DNA from: Hyperoplus lanceolatus
Taxonomy: Eukaryota > Chordata > Actinopteri > Uranoscopiformes > Ammodytidae
Assembly (NCBI GenBank): GCA_026929865.2
Contig: CM049396.1
Coordinates: 39,541,001 to 39,605,000, forward strand
Length of the DNA stretch: 64,000 nucleotides
Direction of reading: 5' to 3'
The translations under genes were made by a program, and so were the position numbers. The first letter of the stretch is position 1; the number at the start of each line of letters is the position of its first letter. The notes under the pieces are model-generated. The model did not search any database, had not been told where the DNA came from, and worked only from the letters and a program-made list of their open reading frames with translations. This document shows, one piece after another, positions 45,715-56,105 of the stretch.

Positions 45715-46675
45715 ACCAGTCCATGTCCCAGTTGTTGGTCTGGACACTCTCCATTGAAGCTCATTAAATATGTCAAGAAATCCTGAGCTACCAATCAAAT
45801 CATACTTTCTGATATGGGCGGGCCAGAGCCCTACAGTATGTATGGTGCTCTGGGGCAGACGTAACCGGATGACGACAGTGCTGTGCGTGCGCCGTCGAAG
45901 CTGTGATAGTCATGGGAGATGGCTGTGGACATGTATGAGTTTGAGGTGGCTTTGGCATCGACACTTCATTAGCAAGTAAGAGGAATGTTTTGGTTTGGCG
46001 ACCGACCACGGCAAAAGTTTAATTTAAAGGGGACATATTATGAAAAACCAAACATTGCCGGTGTATGGGCACACTGTTTAGGTTATTGGCGTCCCTACCA
46101 GCACACACAAGCTTCAAAAAGACAAATATGTCAGTTTCTTCTGGGACACTTATTTCGAAAAAGGGGGGATTTGAAGGTTTGTTCCAAATTACACCGACTG
46201 ATGACAAAATCGGTCGGTTTTCATTATCATAAATACTCCCACGGGAAAGCTCACCAGAAACTCGGCAGTTGATTGGCAAATCAAGACGCCCCGTCCCAGG
46301 CCCTACTCGGGCTTGGCCCCCTAATAATCCCAGCAAAAACAATAGGGTTCCCTGCCCAGTAGGGCTTGGGAACCACGTTGCTCTGCAAAACGCGGTCCCA
46401 GGCCCTACTCGGGCTTGGCCCCCTAATGATACACTCAACAAAAATATAAACGCAACACTTTTGTTTTTGCTCCCATTTTTCATGAGATGGACTTAAAGAT
46501 CTAAAATTAATTCCAGATACACAACTGTACCATTTCTCTCACACATTGTTCACAAATCTGTCTAAATGTGTGATAGTGAGCACTTCTACTTTGCTGAGGT
46601 AATCCATCCCACCTCACAGGTGTGCCACATCAAGATGCTGATCTGACATCATGATTAGTGCACAGGTGTGCCTTA

Positions 46676-47305
46676 AGGCCAGGAGACACCAGCCAGATAA
46701 TCGCCGTCGTAGTGTCGGTAGGGGGTCGGGACACGAATCTGTTTGGTGTGTGCCGTGACGTCGGCCGACGTAGAGGTCGTCGGGCTTGTTTTGCGCCGAT
46801 TGAACATGTTCAATCGGCGGCCGACCGTCTTTCATTTGGAGCAATTTGATTGGTGGAGGGCTAGCGAATCAGTGAAGCCCGGAAGTGAGGCGGATAGCAC
46901 AAACAGCTAACAACAGCTAGCCATCGTTTTAATGTGTTTGTTCGTTTCGTTTTGCGAGTACTCACATGCATCAACCCTTGTTGACTGCTCGACACCATGC
47001 TCGACACTCTCCGCAAAAAATTGTGCTCTTATGGTCCATAAATATAAATACGTATTTCTATCTATGTTTATGGTCTAGAGAGCAGTCCCATCATTTCCGG
47101 CTTTCGTATTTTTTCGGGCCACAATACAGATTAGCGCCGCCTGCTGTTGTGGAGACATTACGTCCCGCGCAAGCGCAGAGCATACGGAAAAATAAGCAGT
47201 CGTCTCGGTGTGTTTTGTGGCCGCGACGGGAAGACTGGAGCTTCCTGAAACAGCAACTCCAGTTTTTGGGTAGTCGGAACGTGTCGGACTGGTGTGTCCT
47301 GGCCT
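46676..47305. mobile_element. Nested Harbinger-like MITE
   Basis: The TIRs AGGCCAGGAGACACCAGCC and (complement) AGGCCAGGACACACCAGTCC are bordered by TTA (46673-46675) and TCA (47306-47308), a possible 3-bp target duplication with one change. The interior has the palindrome GATTGAACATGTTCAATC at about 46798-46815. Confidence 0.65.
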
Positions 47306-47383
47306 TCAGACTGTCCACAATAAAAGGCCACTCTGGAATGTGCATTTTTTTGCTTTATTGGGGGTCTGGGGACTCAGAACCAG

Positions 47384-47632
47384 TCAGTATCTGGTGTGAC
47401 CACCATTTGCCTCATGCAGTACAACACATCTTCTTCGCATAGAGTTTATCAGATTGTCAATTGTGGCCTGTGGAATGTTGTTCCACTCCTCTTCAATGGC
47501 TGTGCGAAGTTGCTGGAGACGGCTTATGGTGGAGAAATGAACATTCAATGCACAAGCAACAGATCTGGTTGACATTCCTGCTGTCAGCATGCCAATTGCA
47601 CGCTCCCTCAATGCTTGTGGCATCTGTGGCAT
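47384..47632 (-). CDS. Mini Tc1 transposase: N-terminal HTH fused to C-terminus
   Basis: 82 codons from ATG to stop without interruption. Residues 5-40 (ALRERAIGMLTAGMSTRSVA, then LNVHFSTISRL) are the first helix-turn-helix of the paired-like DNA-binding domain of Tc1-like transposase. At about residue 41 the sequence jumps to QQLRTAIEEEWNNIPQATI and ends with SMRRRCVVLHEANGGHTRY, the normal C-terminus of the same protein. About 250 residues including the second HTH, the nuclear signal and the whole DDE domain are deleted, yet the frame is kept. It cannot catalyse transposition. A DNA-binding inhibitor role is conceivable but not shown. Confidence 0.7.
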   Translation of the reverse strand: MPQMPQALRERAIGMLTAGMSTRSVACALNVHFSTISRLQQLRTAIEEEWNNIPQATIDNLINSMRRRCVVLHEANGGHTRY

Positions 47633-48711
47633 TTTAAATCATAATTATTTCAACCATACATTTTACAAAAGATAATGCCTTTCCAGTGAATCTTGACATG
47701 ATTCAGGATACATTCTTTTCCATTATGGTTACAGTACATTTTTACATGTCAACTCAGTATTGGTTCACAACCAAAGCTTTTTCACTCCACTGGGGTGTAG
47801 ATCATTCCACAGACCTGTAAAGACAAACATAAATCAGGGTGTATGTTACCAGTTTAGAGAGTTTATGCATAAATACTTAGCTCAAATTATGTTATTGACT
47901 GTGACATAATTAAACAGTATTTACCTGAGGATAATGTCAGGGAAATCAGAAATCTTGATGCCATTTTCACAGTTTTCAGCTCGGACTCCTGTCTGAACAG
48001 GTTCAGTTGTACATCTTTTAGTTTAGAACTGGTTAGTGTACCGATATTTGTGGTAGAAATGAAGCTAAACATGTTTACATTGGTCTCCATGCTGCATTGG
48101 CCAAAAGTGAACAAAACTGACAGCTGGGCGTGTGCCATGCCCATGTAGGTAGGTATAGAGTAAATGAGCAGGGCGGTGCATGCACGCCACTGTAGATCTG
48201 ACCAGTCAGAGCAGACTAGTATTTTTGCGAAGGGGGGTAGATGTCAAAACCAACCTTTTGAGATAGAGGCAAAAGAAGGCTGGAAAAGGCGATGAAGAAA
48301 TGGGCAATGGTAGAAAACTAATGGGTTTTTTGAACAATAAACCATGAAAACCTTTTCTAGTAGACCTTGGAAATACACCTTTAAAACCGAGATTTATCAT
48401 AATATGTCCCCTTTAACAGTTAATCCTGCTGTTCGCTGAACGAACAGGGCTTAATACGTCACCTTGTTCATTGCTCTGATTGGTTGTAGTGCTATCCAAT
48501 TGCTTGCAGGGGCATTTGATATGCACGAGTAGGACCCACCCCTTGAGTTGGGAAGGTCTATTGATCGTGGCCAGACCCTATATTGTTCTAGATATGGGTC
48601 TGGATTTCCAGGCTAGCTATTTCCCTAAATAATGCACAATTATAAATTATTTTAACCTATTCTTAATTTAAAAACATTTTTATGCATTTAATTTGAGAGC
48701 CTATACCCCAA

Positions 48712-48763
48712 TTTCGTTGCACTTTTTGCAATGACAGTAAAGAGATTCTGGTTCTAGCAGCAG
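48712..48763. repeat. LINE 3' tail fragment
   Basis: ATTTCGTTGCACTTTTTGCA and ATGACAGTAAAGAGATTCTG resemble the 3' end of a fish LINE/RTE-type element (TTCGTTGCAC...AATGACAATAAAGATTCTG). Only about 50 bp remain recognisable. Confidence 0.45.
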
Positions 48764-48830
48764 AAAATTACATATTGTTAGTTAAATATTAATGCCACTA
48801 ATATTTGCTAATTACATTTTTTTTTCAGTG
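48764..48830. repeat. Inverted partner of 43087-43152
   Basis: ATATTGTTAGTTAAATATTA followed by ATGCCACTAATATTTGCTAA is the reverse complement of the segment at 43087, with only a few differences. Confidence 0.7.
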
Positions 48831-49089
48831 GAGTGCTGTTGTGTCTCACATTTTGTCGTTTTATGCCGTATTTTTTTATATGTCTTATTGTACTGTTTTT
48901 TCCATGACCTGCTTAGAGTAGTATTGTATTGTTTCACCAGCTTTAGTCCAAAACCAGTGCCTGTTGGTGTCTAGTGCTTTTAAAATTACAAATGCTGGGG
49001 TCTTAAACTGATGCGACCTGTTGAACAATCATATTGCACCTGTTGCTAACTGATGTTTATATGTGTGTAACATTCTGTCTAATGGACAG

Positions 49090-49308
49090 GGAGGATGCAG
49101 GGTGAGTCTAAAATCAGCGACTGGAGACTTGGTGCCTGTGTGGATGCAGAGTCTGGAGATAGAAGCGGTGAAGACACAGGCGCTCAGCGGCAGAGAGAGC
49201 TGGATGGCTCTCCTTACCCTCGGTTCTCTTTGAAAATGTATCTGAGATCTTCCTCCGGAGCGTCCTCATCTACAGAATCCCTGTCTTCTACACAGAGCAA
49301 CATGGGAG
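49090..49308 (+). CDS. I-mfa domain gene, exon 2
   Basis: The acceptor ends CTAATGGACAG at 49089. The frame, entered in phase 1, reads RMQGESKISDWRLGACVDAE, a polar stretch, then SPYPRFSLKMYL and a Ser-rich SSSGASSSTESLSSTQSNMG. It ends in phase 1 at 49308 before GTTGGT (a weak donor). Joining to the acceptor at 51827 gives N-M-G-V-D-C-A, entering the I-mfa domain in frame. Ser-rich linkers before the domain are typical of MDFI/MDFIC proteins. The frame remains open to 49376, so intron retention would add 22 residues and stop. Confidence 0.65.
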
Positions 49309-49997
49309 GTTGGTGCCGCCTCATGCCCTCAAGCAGAACACACAGCTGCTGTGGTTCCTTGCCCAAACCCTTCTAGATAAAACACACATTAAAGTATTGA
49401 AGTAGAAAAAAAAATGAAAATTAAATTAACTATTAATTCAAACACAGCTTTTTTTTTTACAGATGAAATAAGCGATGATTAATATGCAGAATAAATAATG
49501 CCAAAGACCACAGATGGAATAAAATATTTCACAAATAGCAAGCTTTGTGCTGTGCCATGCTGTGTGAATGCTTAAATACAGTTCATATAATCAATTATGA
49601 AAATGTGTGAATAATTTAGAAATGAAAACTACAGCTAAATAAAGGGAAAGACTAATGGCACAAAAATGGCCACCAAGGTAGACTCGGCTCGCTATGGTAG
49701 ATGCAGCAGCACAAGTGATTACACCAGACTATTCACGTTCTAGTGCAGTACTATTAAATGAAGTATTAAATAAACTGGTCGTTAAGTGACGGTAACAAAT
49801 TTAGTTTGAAGAAATAATTCAATATTTTATATGCTTTTTTTCATGAGATGATACAATTGACAAGTCTCATGTCTTTGCGTTAAATACAGAATTGGAGTCA
49901 TAACAATGTTATTCTAGCTTAGAATAAAGATTGGGAACAGGCGGAGATAGCCTGCCTCTGTTCGAAGTTCAGACCTACCATAAAGTTCATAAAGTTT
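49309..49997. other. Intron 2, no recognisable element
   Basis: AT-rich intronic sequence. Confidence 0.4.
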
Positions 49998-50312
49998 ACT
50001 AATTAAGATGAAGTCAGTAATTCTCGAGAATGCTTGTTGTCAAAACCACTTTGTCAAAATGTGTGTATCTCTCCTCACGATCCACCACCTGTCCATACTG
50101 TGTGTGCATTGGGGGAAAAACACAGCGTCAACACACTGTAAACAGGCATGTTGCTGGCTATAGTGGGCACCTTTTGTTTGCATAGCCTATGTTTACATAC
50201 CAGTTTACAGAGCTTAGGCTGTGTATTAACACCAGATCTTTTTTCAGCGCGCACACAGTACTTTTTGACAGAAATTGATTCTCCAGAATTGCTGACTCTA
50301 CCTTTAATACTT
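49998..50312. mobile_element. MITE (AAAGGTAGAGTCAGCAATTC)
   Basis: The right end, complemented, reads AAAGGTAGAGTCAGCAATTC. The left end reads AGATGAAGTCAGTAATTCTC. Both are bordered by TTAA. It is the same family as the fragment at 33159. Confidence 0.65.
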
Positions 50313-50619
50313 TGTATCTCGTTTGCTTAACCCATACACGGACTGAATTTTTTTGTGGTTTTAGTTGGAATTACTTACACTACTTCTTGACAAACAGTTT
50401 ACGCATCTGCCAGGTACTTCTCTCTAACATCTCTTGCTCGTCTGAAGGTTACCAGATGTGGTCCACATGTCTTACAACAGGTCTTTGTTAGGTATACTGT
50501 ATAGGTCACTGTGAATTACTGCACCGGGCTTTTGTTCACCAGGTCATGACATCTGAGACCAAAGTGAAATCGCTACTGAGCAGGGATAGCTATTAGCGTC
50601 ACATACATGTATTTCCCAT

Positions 50620-50886
50620 GGGTAACACTTCACAATAAGGTACACAAAAGTGTAGATAGTTGCAAATGAAAGATTAATGAGAAAGTACTATATAATTATG
50701 CAGTCACTATTTCATGCCAATATAGTAACTACTACATAGTTATGCAGTAACAACTATTAGTATAATATAGTAAGTACATAGTTATTCAGTAACTATATTA
50801 GTATATTAGAGTTAACCCTAACCCTTTGTAACTCAGTAACTACCTACAATTGAGTGTACCTTATTGTGAAATGTGAAGTGTTACCT
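50620..50886. mobile_element. MITE (GGTAACACTTCACAATAAGG)
   Basis: GGTAACACTTCACAATAAGG at 50621 is mirrored by CCTTATTGTGAAATGTGAAG and GTGTTACC ending at 50885. The interior repeats AGTAACTA / ATATAGTAA units. It sits in intron 2. Confidence 0.8.
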
Positions 50887-51827
50887 TCCCTTGATTTAGT
50901 TTAAAAAAAACACTAGATGGCATCATCACTTTAAGGCCTCGAAAGCACAAATTCAGTTATCTTAGTCCAAATGGATGATAACCTTTACTGCTGAGTTAAC
51001 GTTTGTGGTCTTTATGGTTAGTATATCCGTCCATTAATTAGAAGGAAGCAGATCTATATTTAATATTTAGCATATTTCCAGATTTGAGCTGAACCTGAAC
51101 TACTGCTGTCATCAGTGGGCATAAGTCAATAAGTCAGAATGTGGAATGTTGTATCATTCATCTTTGTGTATTTTCAACTGTATTGTGCGGATTAAAAAGT
51201 TTGAAACATTAAATAAAAAAAAATGTAGATGAATGCATACCTTGTAGCAGCTAGGCCTCGGCTGAATTATTTGCTACTGAAGACAGACTTTCCTTAAGCT
51301 GTGTCTTTGATGTTCATGGTCAGTGTCATTTGATGATCTCATGCTTCATAGCACCCATGGGAGCACCATTTGGCAAAGGCTGCTGGGAAAGAGACACATA
51401 GCACATTGTTTCACTGCCACCACAAAGCAACTCAAATGCTCCTGGCAAAGCATATACAGGAGAGGGCATCTGGTAATCGATTACGTCTCCCAACAGCTTT
51501 CTTGCTTGTCTCTCTGTGAAGGATCAAGGCATTATTCCTTAAATTATGCATGTGCAAAGGAAGGAAAGGAGGCTTTTAAAAATTGTTACAAGGTATTACA
51601 AGTGAGGAGAAGCAGCAGTGCTTACAGCAGCACAGATGATGTATGTCCCAAGGTGTGGTTTGTACACAATTCATCACACATCACTTCAAAGTGGTCATTG
51701 TGAGCATGGGGAGGCCTTTTGAAAACAAATAAAATTAATGTGTGGTTGTAGTAGTACAAACACAATAAAAAGCAAAGCATGTTTTTGAATCTCCTTTCTG
51801 ACTATACACAACATGTGTCTCCCTCAG

Positions 51828-52083
51828 TCGACTGTGCAGGGATTGTCCTGAACTGTCTCTTCTGCCGGTTCTACGATATGATCATCATGCTGCCGGAATC
51901 CTGTGAAAGAGCAGCCGGTCACTGCTGCCCGAACTACAGACAAGTCATCACCACGCTGGAGTCCACATCCAGCAATAGCAATGAGTCCCTGTATGGACTG
52001 GGACTGTGGGCTCTTCAAACTGTCACGATGCGGGCGACTGCATCGAGTTGGGTATGGAGATTTCAGAATTATGTTATCGCTAG
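51828..52083 (+). CDS. I-mfa domain gene, exon 3 (two frame breaks)
   Basis: A strong acceptor (TGTGTCTCCCTCAG) precedes VDCAGIVLNCLFCRFYDMII, ESCERAAGHCCPNYR, then SPCMDWDCGLFK and finally CHDAGDCIELGMEISELCYR before TAG 52081. The Cys pattern and DCGxxxACxxxxDCxEL order match the I-mfa domain of MyoD family inhibitors, which bind and retain bHLH and other transcription factors. The three parts lie in three frames: one shift near 51985, one near 52019 where 2 nt appear deleted. With these repaired the predicted protein would be about 187 residues, fitting a short MDFIC2-type member. It is a pseudogene or has sequence errors. Confidence 0.6.
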
Positions 52084-52201
52084 TATGAAACCCATGCTAA
52101 TCACCTATCATGGTTGGATAATCAAAAGGTCAGACTGTGGGGGCTAAAACACTTAATGACATGTAAGCTTTATTGTGCAAAATTTGTGATATTAACCTGA
52201 C

Positions 52202-52207
52202 AATAAA
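52202..52207 (+). terminator. Polyadenylation signal of the I-mfa gene
   Basis: AATAAA lies 119 nt after the TAG and about 190 nt before the first downstream transposon, within AT-rich 3' UTR sequence. Confidence 0.55.
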
Positions 52208-52432
52208 GTACATATGTTATGTATCTGTATATGCACGTAAGCTTGTGTTTATTTGTTTCCTGAATGTATGAAATAGACCCTGGATTAGTATTCAGCCAGA
52301 ACACCTTTTATTGCTGCTTTGAGAACTTTGATCCTAAATATATCTTCTTCTCTAACCTCTATTTTTGGGACAGGTTGAATTGAATTTGATTTTGAAGATA
52401 CAGTGCATACGGAAAGTATTTACAGCGCTTAA

Positions 52433-53950
52433 AGCCACTACGAGTAACATGGCACGTTGGCGTCTCCTTTGGACAAAAGCGGTAGTATTTTTACGACGCC
52501 CGCTGTCGCAAAGCTGTTTTGTAGCTCGTGCCAGGCGCTTGAGTGTGAACTGAGAAGGGAGCAATATAGTGCATGTCCGTGTGTTGAAAGTGTGAGGACT
52601 CTTTTCGGCTCCGTGAGAGTGGTTTTGAAACTGCATGAACTCATGCCAGTCACTGCCACACGCACCTGATTGCAATGAGTTGATACAGCAGTGTCACCTA
52701 ACTACTCTCTCCCACGGAGCTGAAAGATACGTGTCCGACTCCCCACAGAAAGCGAATGAACGATAGACGGCAGTTAGTATGGATCACGATGAGGTAATGT
52801 GTTTATGTTGTTGTAAATAATTACTATTTCAGATAATGGTTATCTGATGATGGTGAAGCAAAGCAAACTTTGTGTTAGTACCAACCGCTCATTCATTTAG
52901 GAGTAAACACTGCAGTCTAGTTTCGCTCTCGTGAAATTGTATACACATTGCTTGGCAACGCCCTCGTCCCCCCCACCCCCCGTAGCCAGTGTTGCCAACT
53001 CTTCAGTAAGGAAAGTAGCTATTGGCTGTCCAAAAAGTCGCCAGATGACGTCATCGCCTAATTTGTATATTTGTAGATGACGTCATCGCCTAATTTGCAT
53101 ATTTGTAGACAGGGGTTTTATACAGTAAAATTTGAATAGATGAGGTTTTAGTGTTATGAACGTGACAATCGCATAAACAAACAACGTGGTAATGTTAAGT
53201 CTAGCAGTAATCATACATGCTCATGGTTTAAAAAAGCACTGCATAACATTTTGAATTGCACTACTCGTAGACTGTAGAAGAGGTGCGAAAAGCTGATAAC
53301 TGCTAATAGTAATGCTAACGGAACACGAGCGGAGAGGTGTATCTCCTGGTCTGACCGCAGCTGGGAGGGACTGCTGCGCGAGGAACGGGCCGTCTGTCAG
53401 TGCTCTGTGACGGGGGATGGGCCAGGAGGCTCCCGCTGCTCGTTGAGAAGCGTTAAAAGTGATACTTGCTTCGGCGAAAAAGTCACCAATTACACCAGAA
53501 AAAAAAGTCGCCAAAGGGGCTGAAAAGTCGCTAAATATAGCGACAAAATCGCTAAGTTGGCCTATATCACTCTCCCTTTTAGCTTTTCTTCATTGCATTT
53601 TCTTTTTTTTTCTTTGATGGTTCAGCCCCGTTATCAGTCATTATGACGACAAATAACTGTATCAAACAAGGCTCCCGCTCCCCTTCCCTCACCTGGAGGG
53701 ATAGGCTTCTCAATTCACGTTGCTGCGCCACACTGAAATCTGCGACCAATACGGATATGTGACCATAGAGCCTGCACGAGCGAACCGAAAATCGGACTGG
53801 GTGTGCGACCAGACCAAATGCAGTAATAAAAACTATTTAAAAATGTCTTTCTTTGCACTGATGATCTAGTTTGCTGTTAAAGGTAATTTATGATTATCAG
53901 AGGAAACATGAGGCTGTTTAAAAGATATTTAAATGTTACTCGTAGCCGCT
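52433..53950. mobile_element. TTAA-flanked element inserted in the Tc1 end
   Basis: The TIRs AGCCACTACGAGTAACAT and (complement) AGCGGCTACGAGTAACAT are flanked by TTAA on both sides (52429-52432, 53951-53954). The element is non-coding apart from chance frames and contains another repeat at 52989-53570. Confidence 0.75.
52989..53570. repeat. Nested repeat (GTTGCCAACT family)
   Basis: It starts AGTGTTGCCAACTCTTCAGT and ends with GTCGCTAAATATAGCGACAA and GCTAAGTTGGC, an inverted match of the start. Inside, a 32-bp unit with GACGTCATCGCCTAATTTG is duplicated in tandem at about 53046-53109. Confidence 0.6.
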
Positions 53951-54164
53951 TTAACTTTTTCCACATTTCGTTATGTTACAGCGTGGAATAACGCTGGATT
54001 AAATATTTATTTTCTTCAACATTTTAAACATAATACCCCATAATGACTACTTAAAAAAGTTTGTTTGAGATTTTTGCAAATGTTTTAAAAATAAAAAACG
54101 AAAATATAATATGTACAGAGGTATTCAAAGTCTTTGCACTATACTATGTTGTGGCACCTTTGGC

Positions 54165-54617
54165 AGCAATTACAGCCTCACGTCTTTTGGAATATGAAGC
54201 CACACTCTTGGCACACCTACAGTATATCTGTCCAGTTTCACCCATTGCTCTTTACAGAACCTCTGGAGCTCCATCAGGTTGGATGGAGAGCATCAGTGTA
54301 CAGACATTTTCAGAGCCCTCCAGAGATGTTCAATAGGATTCAAGTCTGGGCTCTGGCTAGGCCATTCACAGAGTTGTCCTGAAGCCACTCCTTCAATATC
54401 TTGGCTGTGTGCTTTGGGTCGTTGTCCTGTTGAAAGATGAACCGTCGCCCCAGTCTGAGGTCAAGAGCGCTCTGGAGCAGGTTTTCTTCCAGGATATCTC
54501 TGTACATTGCTGCATTCATCTTTCCCTCAATCCTGATCCAGTTCCTACCGCTGAAAAACATCCCCACAGCATGATGCTGCCACCACCATGCTTCACTGTA
54601 GGGATGATATTGGCCAG
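54165..54617 (-). pseudogene. Tc1-like transposase, C-terminal half
   Basis: On the minus strand [14 protein letters not shown], a frame break, then [36 protein letters not shown] and, in another frame, [10 protein letters not shown]. The latter two contain the second Asp and the Glu of the DDE catalytic triad. Several indels and a missing N-terminal half make it inactive. Confidence 0.8.
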
Positions 54618-54624
54618 GTGATGA

Positions 54625-54845
54625 GCAGTGTTGGGAACATTACTTTAAAAAAGTAATTAGTTATAGTTACTCACTACTTTCTCCAAAAAGTAACCGAGTT
54701 AGTAACTGAATTACTTTCTAATAGAAGTAACTAGTTACCAGGGAAAGTAACTATTTGCGTTACTGTAAAAAAAAAAGTGCTATATGTCAAAGAATTTGTA
54801 TTTTTCTGAGCAGATTTCACAATTCAGTTGAAACTAGAACTGCAA
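54625..54845. repeat. MITE-like repeat (AGTGTTGGGAACATTACTTT)
   Basis: The phrase and the following TAGTTATAGTTACTCACTAC / GAGTTAGTAACTGAATTACT are the start of a common fish element. The opposite terminus is not evident. Confidence 0.45.
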
Positions 54846-56105
54846 GCAGTTATTAGGGGGCAGAGCCTTCCGACGCAACTCGGGACCCGGGCGTCGCAGA
54901 CCGTGCCGCCGGCAGCTCACTTCACAGAATCCGGGGATGTAAAGTTTTTGAGTGTGGGATGTTCGGTTTGGGAGTTATAGACCAAAAAGCAAAGAAATAG
55001 CATAGAAATAGGCTATAGTGGATGAGGAGATGTATACTTTTTGTGTTTTTGGCGCCCCCTTATGGCGACATTTTCCAACGCTAATAAGGGTAGCATCAAC
55101 ATATGTCTACAATTCAGCAAATTGGTAAATGGGCGTGGCTTATGCCACAAGATGCAGCTGACTCTAGTGAATCTGTGGATATAAGGTTTCTGACTGTTCG
55201 GTTGGGGAGTAATGAGCAATTCTGAATAAGTCCCGCCCACATTACTATTTCTTGGCCATATTTTTTATATAGACTCGAGTATGCCCCTTGATGGTTTCCC
55301 TGGAGTTTTAAGAAAATTCCTTTGGGAGTTGTATAGGTATTGCTGTTTACAAGCTGATATACATTTAGTGTGCTTTTGGCGCCCCCTTATGGATGAATTT
55401 CGCGAAACTGCCACGGTGGAACGATGCAGCTCAATTCACAGAACAAGTGGATCTCAAGTTTTTTAATGTGCGATGTTTGGTTGGCGAGTTATGAGCAAAA
55501 GCAGATTGTCAGCCTTGACAAAATGGCGGCCGGAGCTAACTACACAATGTAATGTCAATGGACATGCTAGCTGAGATTAGCATTTGCGCCAAAACTCTTT
55601 GATGGAAAAACAAAAAATCTAATTTTATTAATAAGTCCGGCCCACATTAATATTTCTTGGCCATATTTTTTATATAGACTCGTGTATGCCCCTTGATGGT
55701 TTCCCTTGAGTTTTAAGCGGCTAGTTACAGGAGAACAACTTTTCCCGCTTATGGCGCCCCCTTATGGCAAAACTTTCCGATTATTTTTTTGAACGCCACT
55801 AAGGGTCGCATCAACATATATCTACAATTTGGACTTGATACGATGTATAGTTTTGGATCTATGAATATTTACGTACAAGGAAGTAACAGTTTGCTAATTT
55901 TCAAATATTCAAAGCGCTACCGTTTCGTCATCGAAGGTCGTATCAAAATTCTTTTACATGATTTTTTACCGTGTGGGTCGGTAGATGTTCTGTGCAAAGT
56001 TTGGTGTCAATTGTGCAAAAATTGTGGGAGGAGTAGCGAAAAGTCAGTTTTGCAGTTTTTGCGATATTGCGAAAGCCCCAAAGCCCCAGTTTTGTTTTTG
56101 TTTTA
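54846..56105. repeat. Modular repeat array (CGCCCCCTTATGG units)
   Basis: Blocks recur in the same orientation: CGCCCCCTTATGG at about 55051, 55381 and 55746; TTTCTTGGCCATATTTTTTA with TATGCCCCTTGATGGTTTCC at about 55247 and 55660; AAGGGTAGCATCAACATATG / AAGGGTCGCATCAACATATA at about 55086 and 55803. The ends are not clear. The phrase around 54900 (CACAGAATCCGGGGATGTAA) recurs as CACAGAACAAGTGGATCTCA at 55437. No coding potential. Confidence 0.6.

Larger units (their letters stand above)
46430..47637 (-). mobile_element. Tc1-like transposon deletion derivative
   Basis: The left end TACACTCAACAAAAATATAA ... TTGTTTTTGCTCCC is the terminal sequence of a fish Tc1-like family. The coding part lies on the minus strand at 47384-47632. 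The opposite terminus is missing. A Harbinger-like element is inserted at 46676-47305. Confidence 0.7.
46028..48412. mobile_element. TTAA-type element, itself carrying two nested insertions
   Basis: The ends AGGGGACATATTATGA and (complement) AGGGGACATATTATGAT are flanked by TTAA (46024-46027, 48413-48416), as expected for piggyBac-like insertion. The unit AGGCCCTACTCGGGCTTGGC is repeated directly at about 46295 and 46398. From 46430 to 47637 a Tc1-like element is inserted. No transposase of its own was found. Confidence 0.75.
45715..48628. mobile_element. Second copy of the TAGCCTGG-type element, split by insertion
   Basis: 45740-46023 and 48417-48628 match 7340-7690 and 7690-7887 in order (shared GGCCAGAGCCC, GACGTAACCGGATGACGACA, GCTCTGATTGGTTGTAGTGC, CCTTGAGTTGGGAA). 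The middle is filled by the TTAA element 46028-48412. The 5' TIR is degraded. The 3' TIR GGATTTCCAGGCTAG is intact. Confidence 0.75.
52401..54617 (-). mobile_element. Tc1-like transposon, 3'-truncated, with nested insertions
   Basis: After TA (52399-52400) the end CAGTGCATACGGAAAGTATT is typical of a fish Tc1 family. The sequence is interrupted after 28 bp by 52433-53950, then resumes CTTTTTCCACATTTCGTTAT and runs through the transposase remnant. It stops at 54617 where another repeat starts. Confidence 0.75.
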
